From: Heterodera schachtii
Taxonomy: Eukaryota; Nematoda; Chromadorea; Rhabditida; Heteroderidae
Direction: 5' to 3'
Assembly (NCBI GenBank): GCA_023374025.1
Contig: SIJG01000019.1
Location: 1,401,083-1,465,082 of the forward strand
DNA: 64,000 nt
The translations under genes and the position numbers were made by a program. This document shows positions 10,963 to 20,296 of the stretch, piece by piece; position 1 is the first letter of the stretch, and every line of letters starts with the position of its first letter. Under the pieces are notes generated by a model that searched no databases, was not told the DNA's origin, and saw only the letters and a list, made by a program, of their open reading frames with translations.

Positions 10963-11846
10963 NNNNNNNNNNNNNNNNNNNNNNNNNNNNNNNNNNNNNN
11001 NNNNNNNNNNNNNNNNNNNNNNNNNNNNNNNNNNNNNNNNNNNNNNNNNNNNNNNNNNNNNNNNNNNNNNNNNNNNNNNNNNNNNNNNNNNNNNNNNNNN
11101 NNNNNNNNNNNNNNNNNNNNNNNNNNNNNNNNNNNNNNNNNNNNNNNNNNNNNNNNNNNNNNNNNNNNNNNNNNNNNNNNNNNNNNNNNNNNNNNNNNNN
11201 NNNNNNNNNNNNNNNNNNNNNNNNNNNNNNNNNNNNNNNNNNNNNNNNNNNNNNNNNNNNNNNNNNNNNNNNNNNNNNNNNNNNNNNNNNNNNNNNNNNN
11301 NNNNNNNNNNNNNNNNNNNNNNNNNNNNNNNNNNNNNNNNNNNNNNNNNNNNNNNNNNNNNNNNNNNNNNNNNNNNNNNNNNNNNNNNNNNNNNNNNNNN
11401 NNNNNNNNNNNNNNNNNNNNNNNNNNNNNNNNNNNNNNNNNNNNNNNNNNNNNNNNNNNNNNNNNNNNNNNNNNNNNNNNNNNNNNNNNNNNNNNNNNNN
11501 NNNNNNNNNNNNNNNNNNNNNNNNNNNNNNNNNNNNNNNNNNNNNNNNNNNNNNNNNNNNNNNNNNNNNNNNNNNNNNNNNNNNNNNNNNNNNNNNNNNN
11601 NNNNNNNNNNNNNNNNNNNNNNNNNNNNNNNNNNNNNNNNNNNNNNNNNNNNNNNNNNNNNNNNNNNNNNNNNNNNNNNNNNNNNNNNNNNNNNNNNNNN
11701 NNNNNNNNNNNNNNNNNNNNNNNNNNNNNNNNNNNNNNNNNNNNNNNNNNNNNNNNNNNNNNNNNNNNNNNNNNNNNNNNNNNNNNNNNNNNNNNNNNNN
11801 NNNNNNNNNNNNNNNNNNNNNNNNNNNNNNNNNNNNNNNNNNNNNN
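10963..11846. other. Assembly gap (884 N)
   Basis: This is a run of 884 undetermined bases. Open frames spanning it are meaningless. Its right edge coincides with the start of a 1.23-kb duplicated segment, so the join may be wrong. Confidence 0.99.
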
Positions 11847-13074
11847 AAAAAAAAAAAAATTAAAATTTTAATAATTTAAATAAATATCAACTCCTCACGA
11901 AAAAAATAAATTTGTGAAAAATAAAAACAATAATTAGTTACGATTGAGACGATTATGAAAATATACATATCACCTGACTGAAAAATCTGTTTATGAAAAA
12001 AAAAAACAAAATTATATTATAAACATCACATTTTTATAATTGCTTTTTGGTTTCCATAAAGCAAAAAATATATATTTATTATTGTTATAAATTAATAAAT
12101 TTAAATTTCATTATTAAAATAAAGGATAGATAAATAAAAAAAACTTGTGAATAGATAAAATATTTTTAAACACAAGCAAATAATAATGGATTAAAATAAT
12201 TTGGCGATTTTCCAAATATAAATCAAATTTTAGCCCTAATCAAATCAATAAAGTATTATTTTAATTGTTATGGTTAACAAGAATATATTAATCGTCTTTG
12301 TGCATAATGTAACGACACATGATGTGAAATTGATAATTGAGAGGATTATAAAATACAATTAAAACCAAAAAAATATTTAAATTATTAAAATCAAAATATA
12401 AAAAAGAAAATTATGTGTATAATTAATAAAAATTAAAAATGCGTATTTTTAATTAAAAAGTTAAAAGAGAGAGCCATTTAAATAAAGATTAAAAACGGAA
12501 ACTTTAAAAATAATCAAAATCAATTAAGTGACTTTTAAAATATTTGAAAATTCTAAAAATTAAATTATTCAAAAATTGATATATGAAATAAAGCAAACTT
12601 GGATATTAATTTCATTTTTAATCTGATGGTCATAAATAAAAATTTCATATATTCATGTACAAGAATTATTTAAAAAATACAATAGCAAATGCAAACCTAC
12701 AAAATACTAGATCGAGAACAAAAATTTTTAAAATACTATTCCGTAGCATAAAAAATAGAAAATAAATAGAAGTAATGAAGATAACTTAAAAATAAGTTGT
12801 GCTTTCAAAAAATATTAAGTACAGAAAATTAATTTAAAATATAAGTAATATATATGTTATTTCTATCACTCTGAAATGAAGAAACTCTTTGTTCCAACTG
12901 TTTGTTCTAAGGATTCTCATGGACCAGTCATGGGTTTATTAAAAGAACTTTAGTTCAAAAAATTTTTTATTAAATCAAACGAAAAAACAATTTAATTATA
13001 TTTTTATAATTAATTAGCCAGATAACATAAAGCCGGAAAAAGCTAGAAAAAAATAAAAAAATAAATAATAAAAG
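11847..13074 (+). repeat. 1.23-kb near-identical duplicated segment, copy A
   Basis: From the poly-A at the gap edge to the AAAG at 13074 this matches 34381-35606 base for base in every line I compared. The exceptions are one base in the leading poly-A and one in an A-run near 12965. The content is AT-rich with no gene and no terminal repeats. The left edge is the gap, so the true left boundary is unknown. Confidence 0.95.
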
Positions 13075-14423
13075 AATATTGTAATAAAATAAAAATTTCT
13101 AATCAATTATGTATCTATTGAATTCATTGCTTGGAATAAAAATTATATGAATAAATTTAAATAAATAAATGAGTGCAAGTAAAATTTGTCTTTCTCCTAA
13201 AGTAAAAATTTAAAATATTTGATTAGCAATCTCAAAATAGACATCGCCTAAAAACAAGTAATTCTAATTATAAAGTGTGCCACTTTTAATAAATATTTTC
13301 TTTATTATAAAAATGCATTCTTAAAGATTTGAGAAAAGTGACGATAAAATAGATGAAGGAAAATGTAAATAGAAATTTTGTAATAAAAAGACGAAAAAAG
13401 CATAAAAGTAGTAAACGTTTAATTAACTAATAAAAGGATTTTTGACTTATAAAATTTCGAAGCTAATAGAAATAAGGTAAGAGTTATGGTGGTATCGAGA
13501 AGAGACTTTTTATTATATTAATTTTCTTTGACCTTAAAATTTAAAATAAAAATTAAATTAAATTTAGTAATTGAAAAACTGAGACAAAATTAGTCCGCTA
13601 GAATAGTTAAGTATTAAATTAAAATTAACAAATTTTATATATCTTGGTAACAAAACTTGAAAATGAGAAAAAAGAATTGGTGAAATAAAAAAATAAATTA
13701 ATAACTGCTGCATTTTTATTTTTCGATTAATTAAAAATTATTTATTATAAAACGAATAAAGTGGATATGTCATATAAGAAGATAAATATTATTAATATAA
13801 ATTTATTGAACTAACAATTAAAATGATATTTGAGGGAATACTATTTTTTGATTAAATATATAAAAAATAATTAGATTCAATCTTTGACAATACCCTTAAA
13901 CATATATTAAAAGATATTTTTCTAGATGTACAAATGAATTTAATAAATTATAGTTTTATTAAATATAATTTCGCTCTAAGTCATTGAAACAACTCGAGTA
14001 CCTAAGCCAGGAGAAATTGTCTAATTTGGCTTAGAGATCATTTTGATAATTTAAAAATTATTAAAAAACCTAAAAATGAAATAAAAAAGTATATTATATA
14101 AAATTCATAAAAAGCGAAAATAATGCCTGCGTTTCAATACACTTTTCTGTTTGAGAATGAGTCAACAATAAAAAAAAATTAATATATTTTTTAAAAAAGA
14201 TAAATTTTTATGAATAAAAATATTAAACGATATTTAGGGAGATTTTTAATGAAAACAAAAAAGTAATTAATTAAACAAACAAAAAGAGACAAATGAATTA
14301 ATTATTTACAATTTTAAACGTCACCGACAACGACATCATGATGTAATATTTTATTATTTCATACAAAAAATTATATAAATAATAATAGTAAAATTTCCTT
14401 TTTAGTTAATATAATTAAGAGTT
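13075..14423. other. AT-rich DNA, A-biased on the + strand, no gene
   Basis: There is nothing coding. At 14039-14076 a segment around CATTTTGATAATTTAAAAA matches one at 24157-24195 in the same orientation with few mismatches. Small complex islands at 13980-14040, 14125-14165 and 14320-14345 interrupt the AT-rich sequence. Confidence 0.6.
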
Positions 14424-15328
14424 TTTGCCGAACATGAATTGCCTGAAGAAACACCCAGAGACTGAAAAAAAGCAACCACAATTTGATCCAAATTAAAGTC
14501 ACATTTCGCGGTTGATGGTGAATTTGCGGCATGTCTCTCAGCGGCATTGGTTGTTGCACATCATGAATTGGTCCCGCACGAATTTCCTTAATGCCCTCAG
14601 GAATTTGAAAAAATGACAAAAAGCCAGCCCAAATTACCGGCACATTTGGTGGTGGGTTGACAAATAATGGCACGTCTCTCAGCGGTATCGGTTGTTGCAC
14701 TGGTTGGACCCGAATTGCCTGAAAAATGCACTTGGGAATTTGAGAAAAAGCAACGAAAAGCGACCCAAATTTACCGGCACATTTGGAGGAGGGTGGTCAA
14801 ATTGCGGCATGTCTCTCAACGGAAGCAGTTCGTGCACTGGTTGGACCCGAATTGCCTGAAAAATGACTAGGGAAAATGAGAAAAAGCAACCAAAAAGGAG
14901 CCCAAATTACCGGAAAATTTAGTTGCCGATGTGCAATTTGCGGCAAAAACTCTCAGCGGCATCGGTTGTTGCTCATCATGAATTAATCCCACACCAATTT
15001 CCTGAAAAACAATGTACTTGGGATTTTGAAAAACTGACAAAAAGCAAGCCCAAATTACCGGCACATTTTGCGGATGCTAATCGAATTGTGGCAAGTCTCT
15101 CAGTGGCAGACGCTGCTGCCCAACATGCATTGGCTGAACACGAACAGCCTGAAAAAAAGCACTCGGAAATTTGAGAAAAAGCAGCGAAAATCAACCCAAA
15201 ATTACCGGCACATTTTGTGGATGGTAATTGAATTGTGGCAAGTCTCTCACTGGCAGACGCTGCTGCCCAACATGCATTGGCTGAACACGAACAGCCTGAA
15301 AAAAAAGCACTCGGAAATTTGAGAAAAA
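14424..15328 (-). repeat. Inverted repeat, left arm
   Basis: This arm of about 905 bp is the inverted copy of about 16388-17284. Differences are few: single substitutions, a 6-bp indel in one intron, a 2-bp indel in one exon. The outer break falls inside a mini-exon after GCAATTCATGTTCGGCAAA. The inner break falls inside an intron, just before the first repeated exon. Confidence 0.93.
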
Positions 15329-15992
15329 GCAGCGAAAATCAACCCAAAATTACCGGCACATTTTGTGGATGGTCAATTTGCGGTGGGATTGGCGGAGGTG
15401 GTAAGAGAATTTCGTATCTTCCGATTCGTACCCATCGTCGCCGGGGAACATCTGCCGCCCTAAAATAAAAAAATCAGACAAGATATTTGTGGAAAACCCA
15501 ACAATTTTCATTCTGTGGACGATTTCCTGCAAACAAAATATTTCCAAAAAAAAACAAAAAACTGAAATTGAAATTACAAACAATGACCGGGATTGGGAAG
15601 CTAAGCGATGGGGAACGAGGGGTGAAAGGAGGGGTTGGTTGTTTGGGTCCGTATCGGCCACCCAGAAATTCTTTTCTCCACTTCCTACAAAGAAAAAATC
15701 AAAGATAATGGAAGCAAAATAAATGCTATTACGAAAGTTCTGCAAGTGAATTTGGGTCGTATGCCTTGTTTGGGTCGAAATGCCTAGTCGAAAATTCCCC
15801 ATACTCTTTTGAAAGAAACGCAAAAGTGCCGGGGGCAATAAAAGGCATGATGATAGTGGATGAAAATGGCAAATGGTGAAAAGTGAATTTGGGATGCGTC
15901 TCCGCTGTTGACAAATTGAAAACGGACCGAAGTGGCAAATGATGAGAAGTGAACTTGCGGATGGCGCCGCTGCTGACTCCTCCCACTGCCAT
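14442..15992 (-). pseudogene. Proline-rich mini-exon repeat gene, left copy (has 5' exons, lacks 3' end)
   Basis: Minus-strand exons: 15992-15733 (ATG; 86 codons), 15684-15588, 15459-15354, then repeat exons 15295-15206, 15148-15059, 15001-14911, 14855-14775, 14718-14638, 14586-14503 and the stub from 14442. The repeat exons are phase 0 and encode units ending in words such as PLRDMPQFDHPPPNVP; introns are about 47-75 bp, with GTAATTT donors and mostly TTTTCAG acceptors. The first two exons join in frame (TC/G). The third needs a 2-base carry-over that I could not supply, so the 5' model is not closed. The exon at 15059-15148 has an in-frame TAG at 15079-15077, and the 15001-14911 exon is 91 bp. 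The gene is truncated within its last repeat exon by the inversion break. No known domain is recognised. Confidence 0.6.
15733..15992 (-). CDS. Probable first coding exon of the left mini-exon gene
   Basis: This exon starts with ATG at 15992 and encodes 86 codons plus two bases, ending at a GTAATAG donor. It carries an internal duplication: a KFTSHHLPL segment and a KFTFHHLPF segment about 26 residues apart. It joins in frame to the next exon (15684-15588), which is rich in Pro/Arg/Lys, across a 48-bp intron with a TTTGTAG acceptor. There is no clear signal peptide. A later methionine (IIMPFIAPG) is an alternative start. It lies in the spacer of the inverted repeat, so the right copy has no equivalent. 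Confidence 0.5.
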
Positions 15993-16149
15993 GCCGTGCT
16001 GCCGTGCCGCGTTGACAGATCAAGATGATCGATGGAAAAAATTTGAATATTTGGGGGCAAACGCCCCGAGGGGCAAAGAGTGTCCCCCCACCCCCGCCTC
16101 AGGCGAAATGAAATTGAAATGCCGCTGCTTCGGCGTTCCCTTCCTTTAT

Positions 16150-16372
16150 ATGATTGACAGTTCCCGTGTATAAAAACTGCGGTTTGTGTGACGCAAATAT
16201 TTTTGCATCTCCGCCGCGCTTTAATTTTCTCGACCAAAGAATTTGATTGACAGGTCATGAACATAAAAACTGCGGTTTGTGTGACGCAAATATTTTTGTA
16301 TAGTCTGCCGCGCTTTAAATTTTCTCGACCGCGAACTTTGATTGACAGATTGTAAACATAAAAACTATTTTG
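16150..16372. repeat. Tandem repeat of about 95 bp, 2.3 copies, upstream of the left gene
   Basis: Units start at about 16150, 16244 and 16339 with TGATTGACAG, and share AAAAACTGCGGTTTGTGTGA, CGCAAATATTTTTG and GCCGCGCTTT. They lie 150-380 bp upstream of the predicted first exon of the left gene, so they could be duplicated promoter sequence. That role is inference. Confidence 0.75.
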
Positions 16373-16387
16373 ACCTTGATGCACGGA

Positions 16388-17284
16388 TTTTTCTCAAATT
16401 TCCGAGTGCTTTTTTTTCAGGCTGTTTGTGTTCAGCCAATGCATGTTGGGCAGCAGCGTCTGCCAGTGAGAGACTTGCCACAATTCGATTACCATCCACA
16501 AAATGTGCCGGTAATTTTGGGTTGATTTTCGCTGCTTTTTCTCAAATTTCCGAGTGCTTTTTTTCAGGCTGTTCGTGTTCAGCCAATGCATGTTGGGCAG
16601 CAGCGTCTGCCACTGAGACTTGCCACAATTCGATTAGCATCCGCAAAATGTGCCGGTAATTTGGGCTTGCTTTTTGTCAGTTTTTCAAAATCCCAAGTAC
16701 ATTGTTTTTCAGGAAATTGGTGTGGGATTAATTCATGATGAGCAACAACCGATGCCGCTGAGAGTTTTTGCCGCAAATTGCACATCGGCAACTAAATTTT
16801 CCGGTAATTTGGGCTCCTTTTTGGTTGCTTTTTCTCATTTTCCCTAGTCATTTTTCAGGCAATTCGGGTCCAACCAGTGCACGAACTGCTTCCGTTGAGA
16901 GACATGCCGCAATTTGACCACCCTCCTCCAAATGTGCCGGTAAATTTGGGTTCGTTGCTTTTTCTCAAATTCCCAAGTGCATTTTTCAGGCAATTCGGGT
17001 CCAACCAGTGCAACAACCGATACCGCTGAGAGACGTGCCATTATTTGTCAACCCACCACCAAATGTGCCGGTAATTTGGGCTGGCTTTTTGTCATTTTTT
17101 CAAAATCCTGAGGGCATTAAGGAAATTCGTGCGGGACCAATTCATGATGTGCAACAACCAATGCCGCTGAGAGACATGCCGCAAATTCACCATCAACCGC
17201 GAAATGTGACTTCAATTTGGATCAAATTGTGGTTGCTTTTTCTCAGTCTCTGGGTGTTTCTTCAGGCAATTCATGTTCGGCAAA
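16388..17284 (+). repeat. Inverted repeat, right arm
   Basis: This is the inverted counterpart of 14424-15328. The right arm carries a 2-bp deletion in its second repeat exon and a 6-bp shorter intron at 16940-16989, so the two arms have diverged slightly. They are not one molecule read twice. Confidence 0.93.
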
Positions 17285-17635
17285 TTCAACGTGACTACGC
17301 CATACCGCAGTTTGCCCATCCGCCGCCAAACGTGCCGTTAATCTTTGATCATCCGCCGGTAATGTTTGGTCTTGTTTTCGGTTGCGTTTTTCATATTCCC
17401 GGCTTTTTTCAGGCAATTCAACCACGGCAACAACCGCTACCGCTGAGAGACGTGCTACAATTCGACCACCCGCTGCCGCACGGACCGGTAATTTCAGACC
17501 CTTTCGTTACATAGCACCAAAACATCTTTTATTAAGCCAAACCATCCCAATCCGCCGAGAGTGCTGGAAGTGATAAGAAGGCTGAGAGAATGGAGAGGTC
17601 GGCCGCTAGACCCAAGACGTCCGCCACATGAATGA
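16421..17635 (+). pseudogene. Proline-rich mini-exon repeat gene, right copy (has 3' end, lacks 5' exons)
   Basis: Exons: 16421-16510 (90 bp), 16568-16655 (88), 16713-16803 (91), 16859-16939 (81), 16990-17070 (81), 17122-17205 (84), 17266-17358 (93), 17413-17487 (75) and terminal 17537-17635 with TGA. Most are phase 0 and encode units such as AIRVQPVQQPIPLRDVP followed by PPPNVP. The last exon encodes a basic 32-residue tail (RRLREWRGRPLDPRRPP). The 88-bp exon lost two bases; the 91-bp exon would keep frame if spliced at an internal GTTTTT at 16764. No start exon exists upstream, because the arm begins inside an intron. It may be a pseudogene, or the true 3' half of a gene whose 5' half has been flipped. 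Confidence 0.62.
17537..17635 (+). CDS. Terminal exon of the mini-exon gene
   Basis: An ATTAAG acceptor at 17536 is followed by 32 open codons and TGA at 17633-17635, in phase with the preceding 75-bp repeat exon across a 49-bp intron. Its product is unlike the repeat units: arginine-rich with an LEVIRRLREWRG helix-like stretch. It lies beyond the right arm and has no copy on the left. Confidence 0.6.
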   Translation, partial: PNHPNPPRVLEVIRRLREWRGRPLDPRRPPHE

Positions 17636-17930
17636 ATTGATTCCGATTTCGATGAAATTTGTTGTTTTTTAATTTTTTTGGAATCATAAGGGTTCAATCC
17701 CATTATCTAGTTTTTTTCGAAAATTAACAAAATTTAAGAAATTAGATGCTAAACCTAACATTAGACAAAGATTACAAAAAAATGAAAAGAAATGACGAAA
17801 TTTTTGGAATGTTCCTTCTTTTTATTATTTAGGATTTTTTTTCATGTGCATTATTTTGGTATTAGTAAGATATTGCCGAAAAAATTAATTGGTTTTTTGT
17901 CTTCATTTAAAACATTTACGCCCCCATCGC
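17636..17930. other. 3' flank, no gene seen
   Basis: AT-rich sequence after the TGA at 17635. I see no defined polyadenylation signal that I would stake a claim on. Confidence 0.4.
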
Positions 17931-17934
17931 CCCC

Positions 17935-18697
17935 ATGCCCTGTCCGCTCCCTGCTGAACTGATCAAGGAAATAATTGATGCTCTTCCCCCTCCAAAAACA
18001 CACGGCTTCTGTGCGTAAATTTTGTTTTGGCATCCTTTGTTAAATGTCGGTTTTATTTCATGATGAGAAGATTGTTTCGCCCAGATCATATATCAATACC
18101 GGTGGCCCGAAGAACTGGAATTTTTTTATTTTTCGAAGTTTTTATTCCTCAGTTTTATTTTCCACTTTACCTACCAATGAATAAAATTTAAATAAAATTA
18201 TAGATTTATATTTAAAATTCGATAAATTTTAATCAATATTTTTGAAAATAAATAAAAACCCAAAAGACCTTTCTCACAGTTTGCAACTCAACAGCCCTTT
18301 TCTTTTTACTTTCAAAAAATGTCTCGCTTTTGTCCTATCACCCAAATCAAGGAATCGGGTCGGCTTAACACACCAAAAGGAAAATTTAGTGAGTTCAAAA
18401 TCCTTAATTTCCACACAAATTTGAAATCTTTTACTTTATGTTTAGGCCTTTTTATGCCCTTGAATTTTCTCGCAACTACCAACTAATCGATCATGGAATT
18501 TCTCGGAAGGCTTTCCGTTATTTATTGCAAACGGAGAAGAAACAAAGGAAATGGCCATCGAACTCATGGAAAAGGCAGGGATAAGCACAAATGGCAAAAC
18601 TTTTGGTATCCAACACCTTGAAATTGTCCAAAAGCTTTGGGACGCCCAATACTCTAACACTTTTCGCATTGTGGTTTTTGAAAATTATCAAATTTGA
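17935..18697 (+). pseudogene. F-box-like gene relic
   Basis: At 17935-18018 an open frame encodes MPCPLPAELIKEIIDALPP, which has the pattern of an F-box start (L-P-x-E-L-I-x-x-I-x-x-x-L-P), then stops. At 18464-18697 a second frame of 77 codons encodes a segment with RSWNFSEGFPLFIANGEE, KEMAIELMEKAG and GIQHLEIVQKLWDAQYSNTF, ending in TGA. Between them only short frames in other phases are open (around 18290-18400), and an in-frame TGA at 18461 precedes the second block. F-box proteins are adaptors of SCF ubiquitin ligases and form large, fast-evolving families in nematodes. This copy looks broken by frameshifts. The F-box call rests on pattern only. Confidence 0.45.
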
Positions 18698-19890
18698 ACC
18701 CAAATTTCCAATTGCCAAAAAATTGACAAAAAATAAAGAATTTTTAGAAAATTCCAAAATTTCTTAAAATTAAAATAAAGTTGTTATTCGTCCTTATCAC
18801 CTCAAAATACCCCTAAAAATATTTTTCACCCAATTTTTGGTCCAAAAAAAAATTCCGGAAACTCTGACCAGTTATTGGACAGGGATTAAAATGTTCCGCT
18901 CAGTATTAAATTAAAATTTAAAAAAAGATAAAAGATTATATTTGATCTTACATTTTACAATTATTTAAATAAATTAAATGAAGTAAATAAATGATTATTC
19001 ATTACAATTACTACAAATTTATGAACTATAGAAAATCTTTATGAAAAAATTATATGACCTAAAATGAAAAATATGTAATTTAATTAAATAATAACAAATT
19101 AAAACTATAATTTATAAACGAAAAAAAAAAATTCAATTTAGTAAATAATAGGTATAACAAGCATATATATATGAATAAAAAAGAAAAATGTGTAAATTGG
19201 AAGAAAAATATTTTATATACATATTTATATATCATTAAAAAAGTGATATTTAAAAAGGCAGTAAATTAAAAGTGACTAATGATTAAAATTATGAATTTCC
19301 CACAAACAAAGAAATTAAATAATATTTAATATTCTAAGGATACTTTGGAAATAAATAAAAACTTATTAAGAAATTTAAATTCTATATTTTATAATTATTT
19401 TTTTCTATCATACATAAAACATTTCATTTGAATAAAGCCTGTAAAATTTTTTAAATAAAATTCGTATGAAAAATTACCATATAATCTTCATAATTTTGCT
19501 TATTGAAAAGAGACTTTTAATTATGCAGCATATGTCATAAGAAAAGTTGAATAAAAAATGAAAATAACTTGAATAAAATAAATAATTAAAAAATTAAACA
19601 AAATTTCATGGAAAAAAATAATTATTTAAATATAACAAAATTATTTTAGAAAATAAAAAATAAAAATTCAAAAAATCAACAAAATATAGATTGAATTGAA
19701 ACAAATGATATTTATCGTATGTAAAGAAATTTTGAAAAAATAAATTTAAAAAAAAATTATTAATTTCAAATGACTACATTTCGAGGCCGGCAAAATCATT
19801 ATTTTCAGTTAATTTTTTTAAAAACTAATAAACTTAATATGTAATAAAATTTTTGCAATTTTATGGTTGTTTGAAATAAAGAGCTTTGAG

Positions 19891-19904
19891 CATGAGATTA
19901 AAAT
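19891..19904 (-). other. Oriented motif site (ATTTTAATCTCATG)
   Basis: Exact ATTTTAATCTCATG on the minus strand, followed in that direction by CTCAAAGCTCTTTA. It is one of three near-identical copies in this block (also 25863 and 27242), all on the same strand. Confidence 0.4.
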
Positions 19905-20282
19905 AGCAAAAAGAGCCGAAAGTTAATCCATATTTTATATAAACTCAAAAATAATACTTTTCTATTTATTTTTACAATATATGAAGAAAAATTTTATTTG
20001 ATCAATTTTTTAGCAATATTAATGTATAAATAATTTAAATAGAACGCAAATTTATTTTCGCTTATGACTAATAAATTAGCAATAAAATTTATATAATTTT
20101 AAACAAAATTTTTTTTTCAATAATTTTAGAAAACATTAAATAATAATAAATTTATATATAATTTCCAAATAATTTGGGATGAGAAAAAATAAAGCAATAA
20201 ATTAAGTACTACCCAACAGAAAATGCATTTATTAATAAGAACGAGTTACGCGCCGCCGGCCGAAGTCAACACAGATTCTCGT

Positions 20283-20296
20283 CATGAAAATAAAAT
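20283..20296 (-). other. Oriented motif site (ATTTTATTTTCATG)
   Basis: The minus strand reads ATTTTATTTTCATG and then runs into a GC-rich, unique island (20240-20280) containing GCCGGCGGCGCG, the sharpest composition change in this block. Confidence 0.35.

Larger units (their letters stand above)
15329..16387. other. Spacer of the inverted repeat
   Basis: This is about 1.06 kb of more normal composition than the flanks. It holds the 5' exons of the left gene copy and, upstream of them, tandem repeats at 16150-16372. The 344-codon frame that crosses the whole spacer on the minus strand (15350-16384) runs through introns and repeats and is not the reading frame of the exons. Confidence 0.7.

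Noticed and set aside
10929..11879. Frames of over 300 codons across the assembly gap
   Set aside because: They consist almost entirely of undetermined bases.
15350..16384. 344-codon minus-strand frame across the spacer of the inverted repeat
   Set aside because: It runs through predicted introns, splice sites and tandem promoter-like repeats in a phase different from the exons; its open length seems fortuitous.
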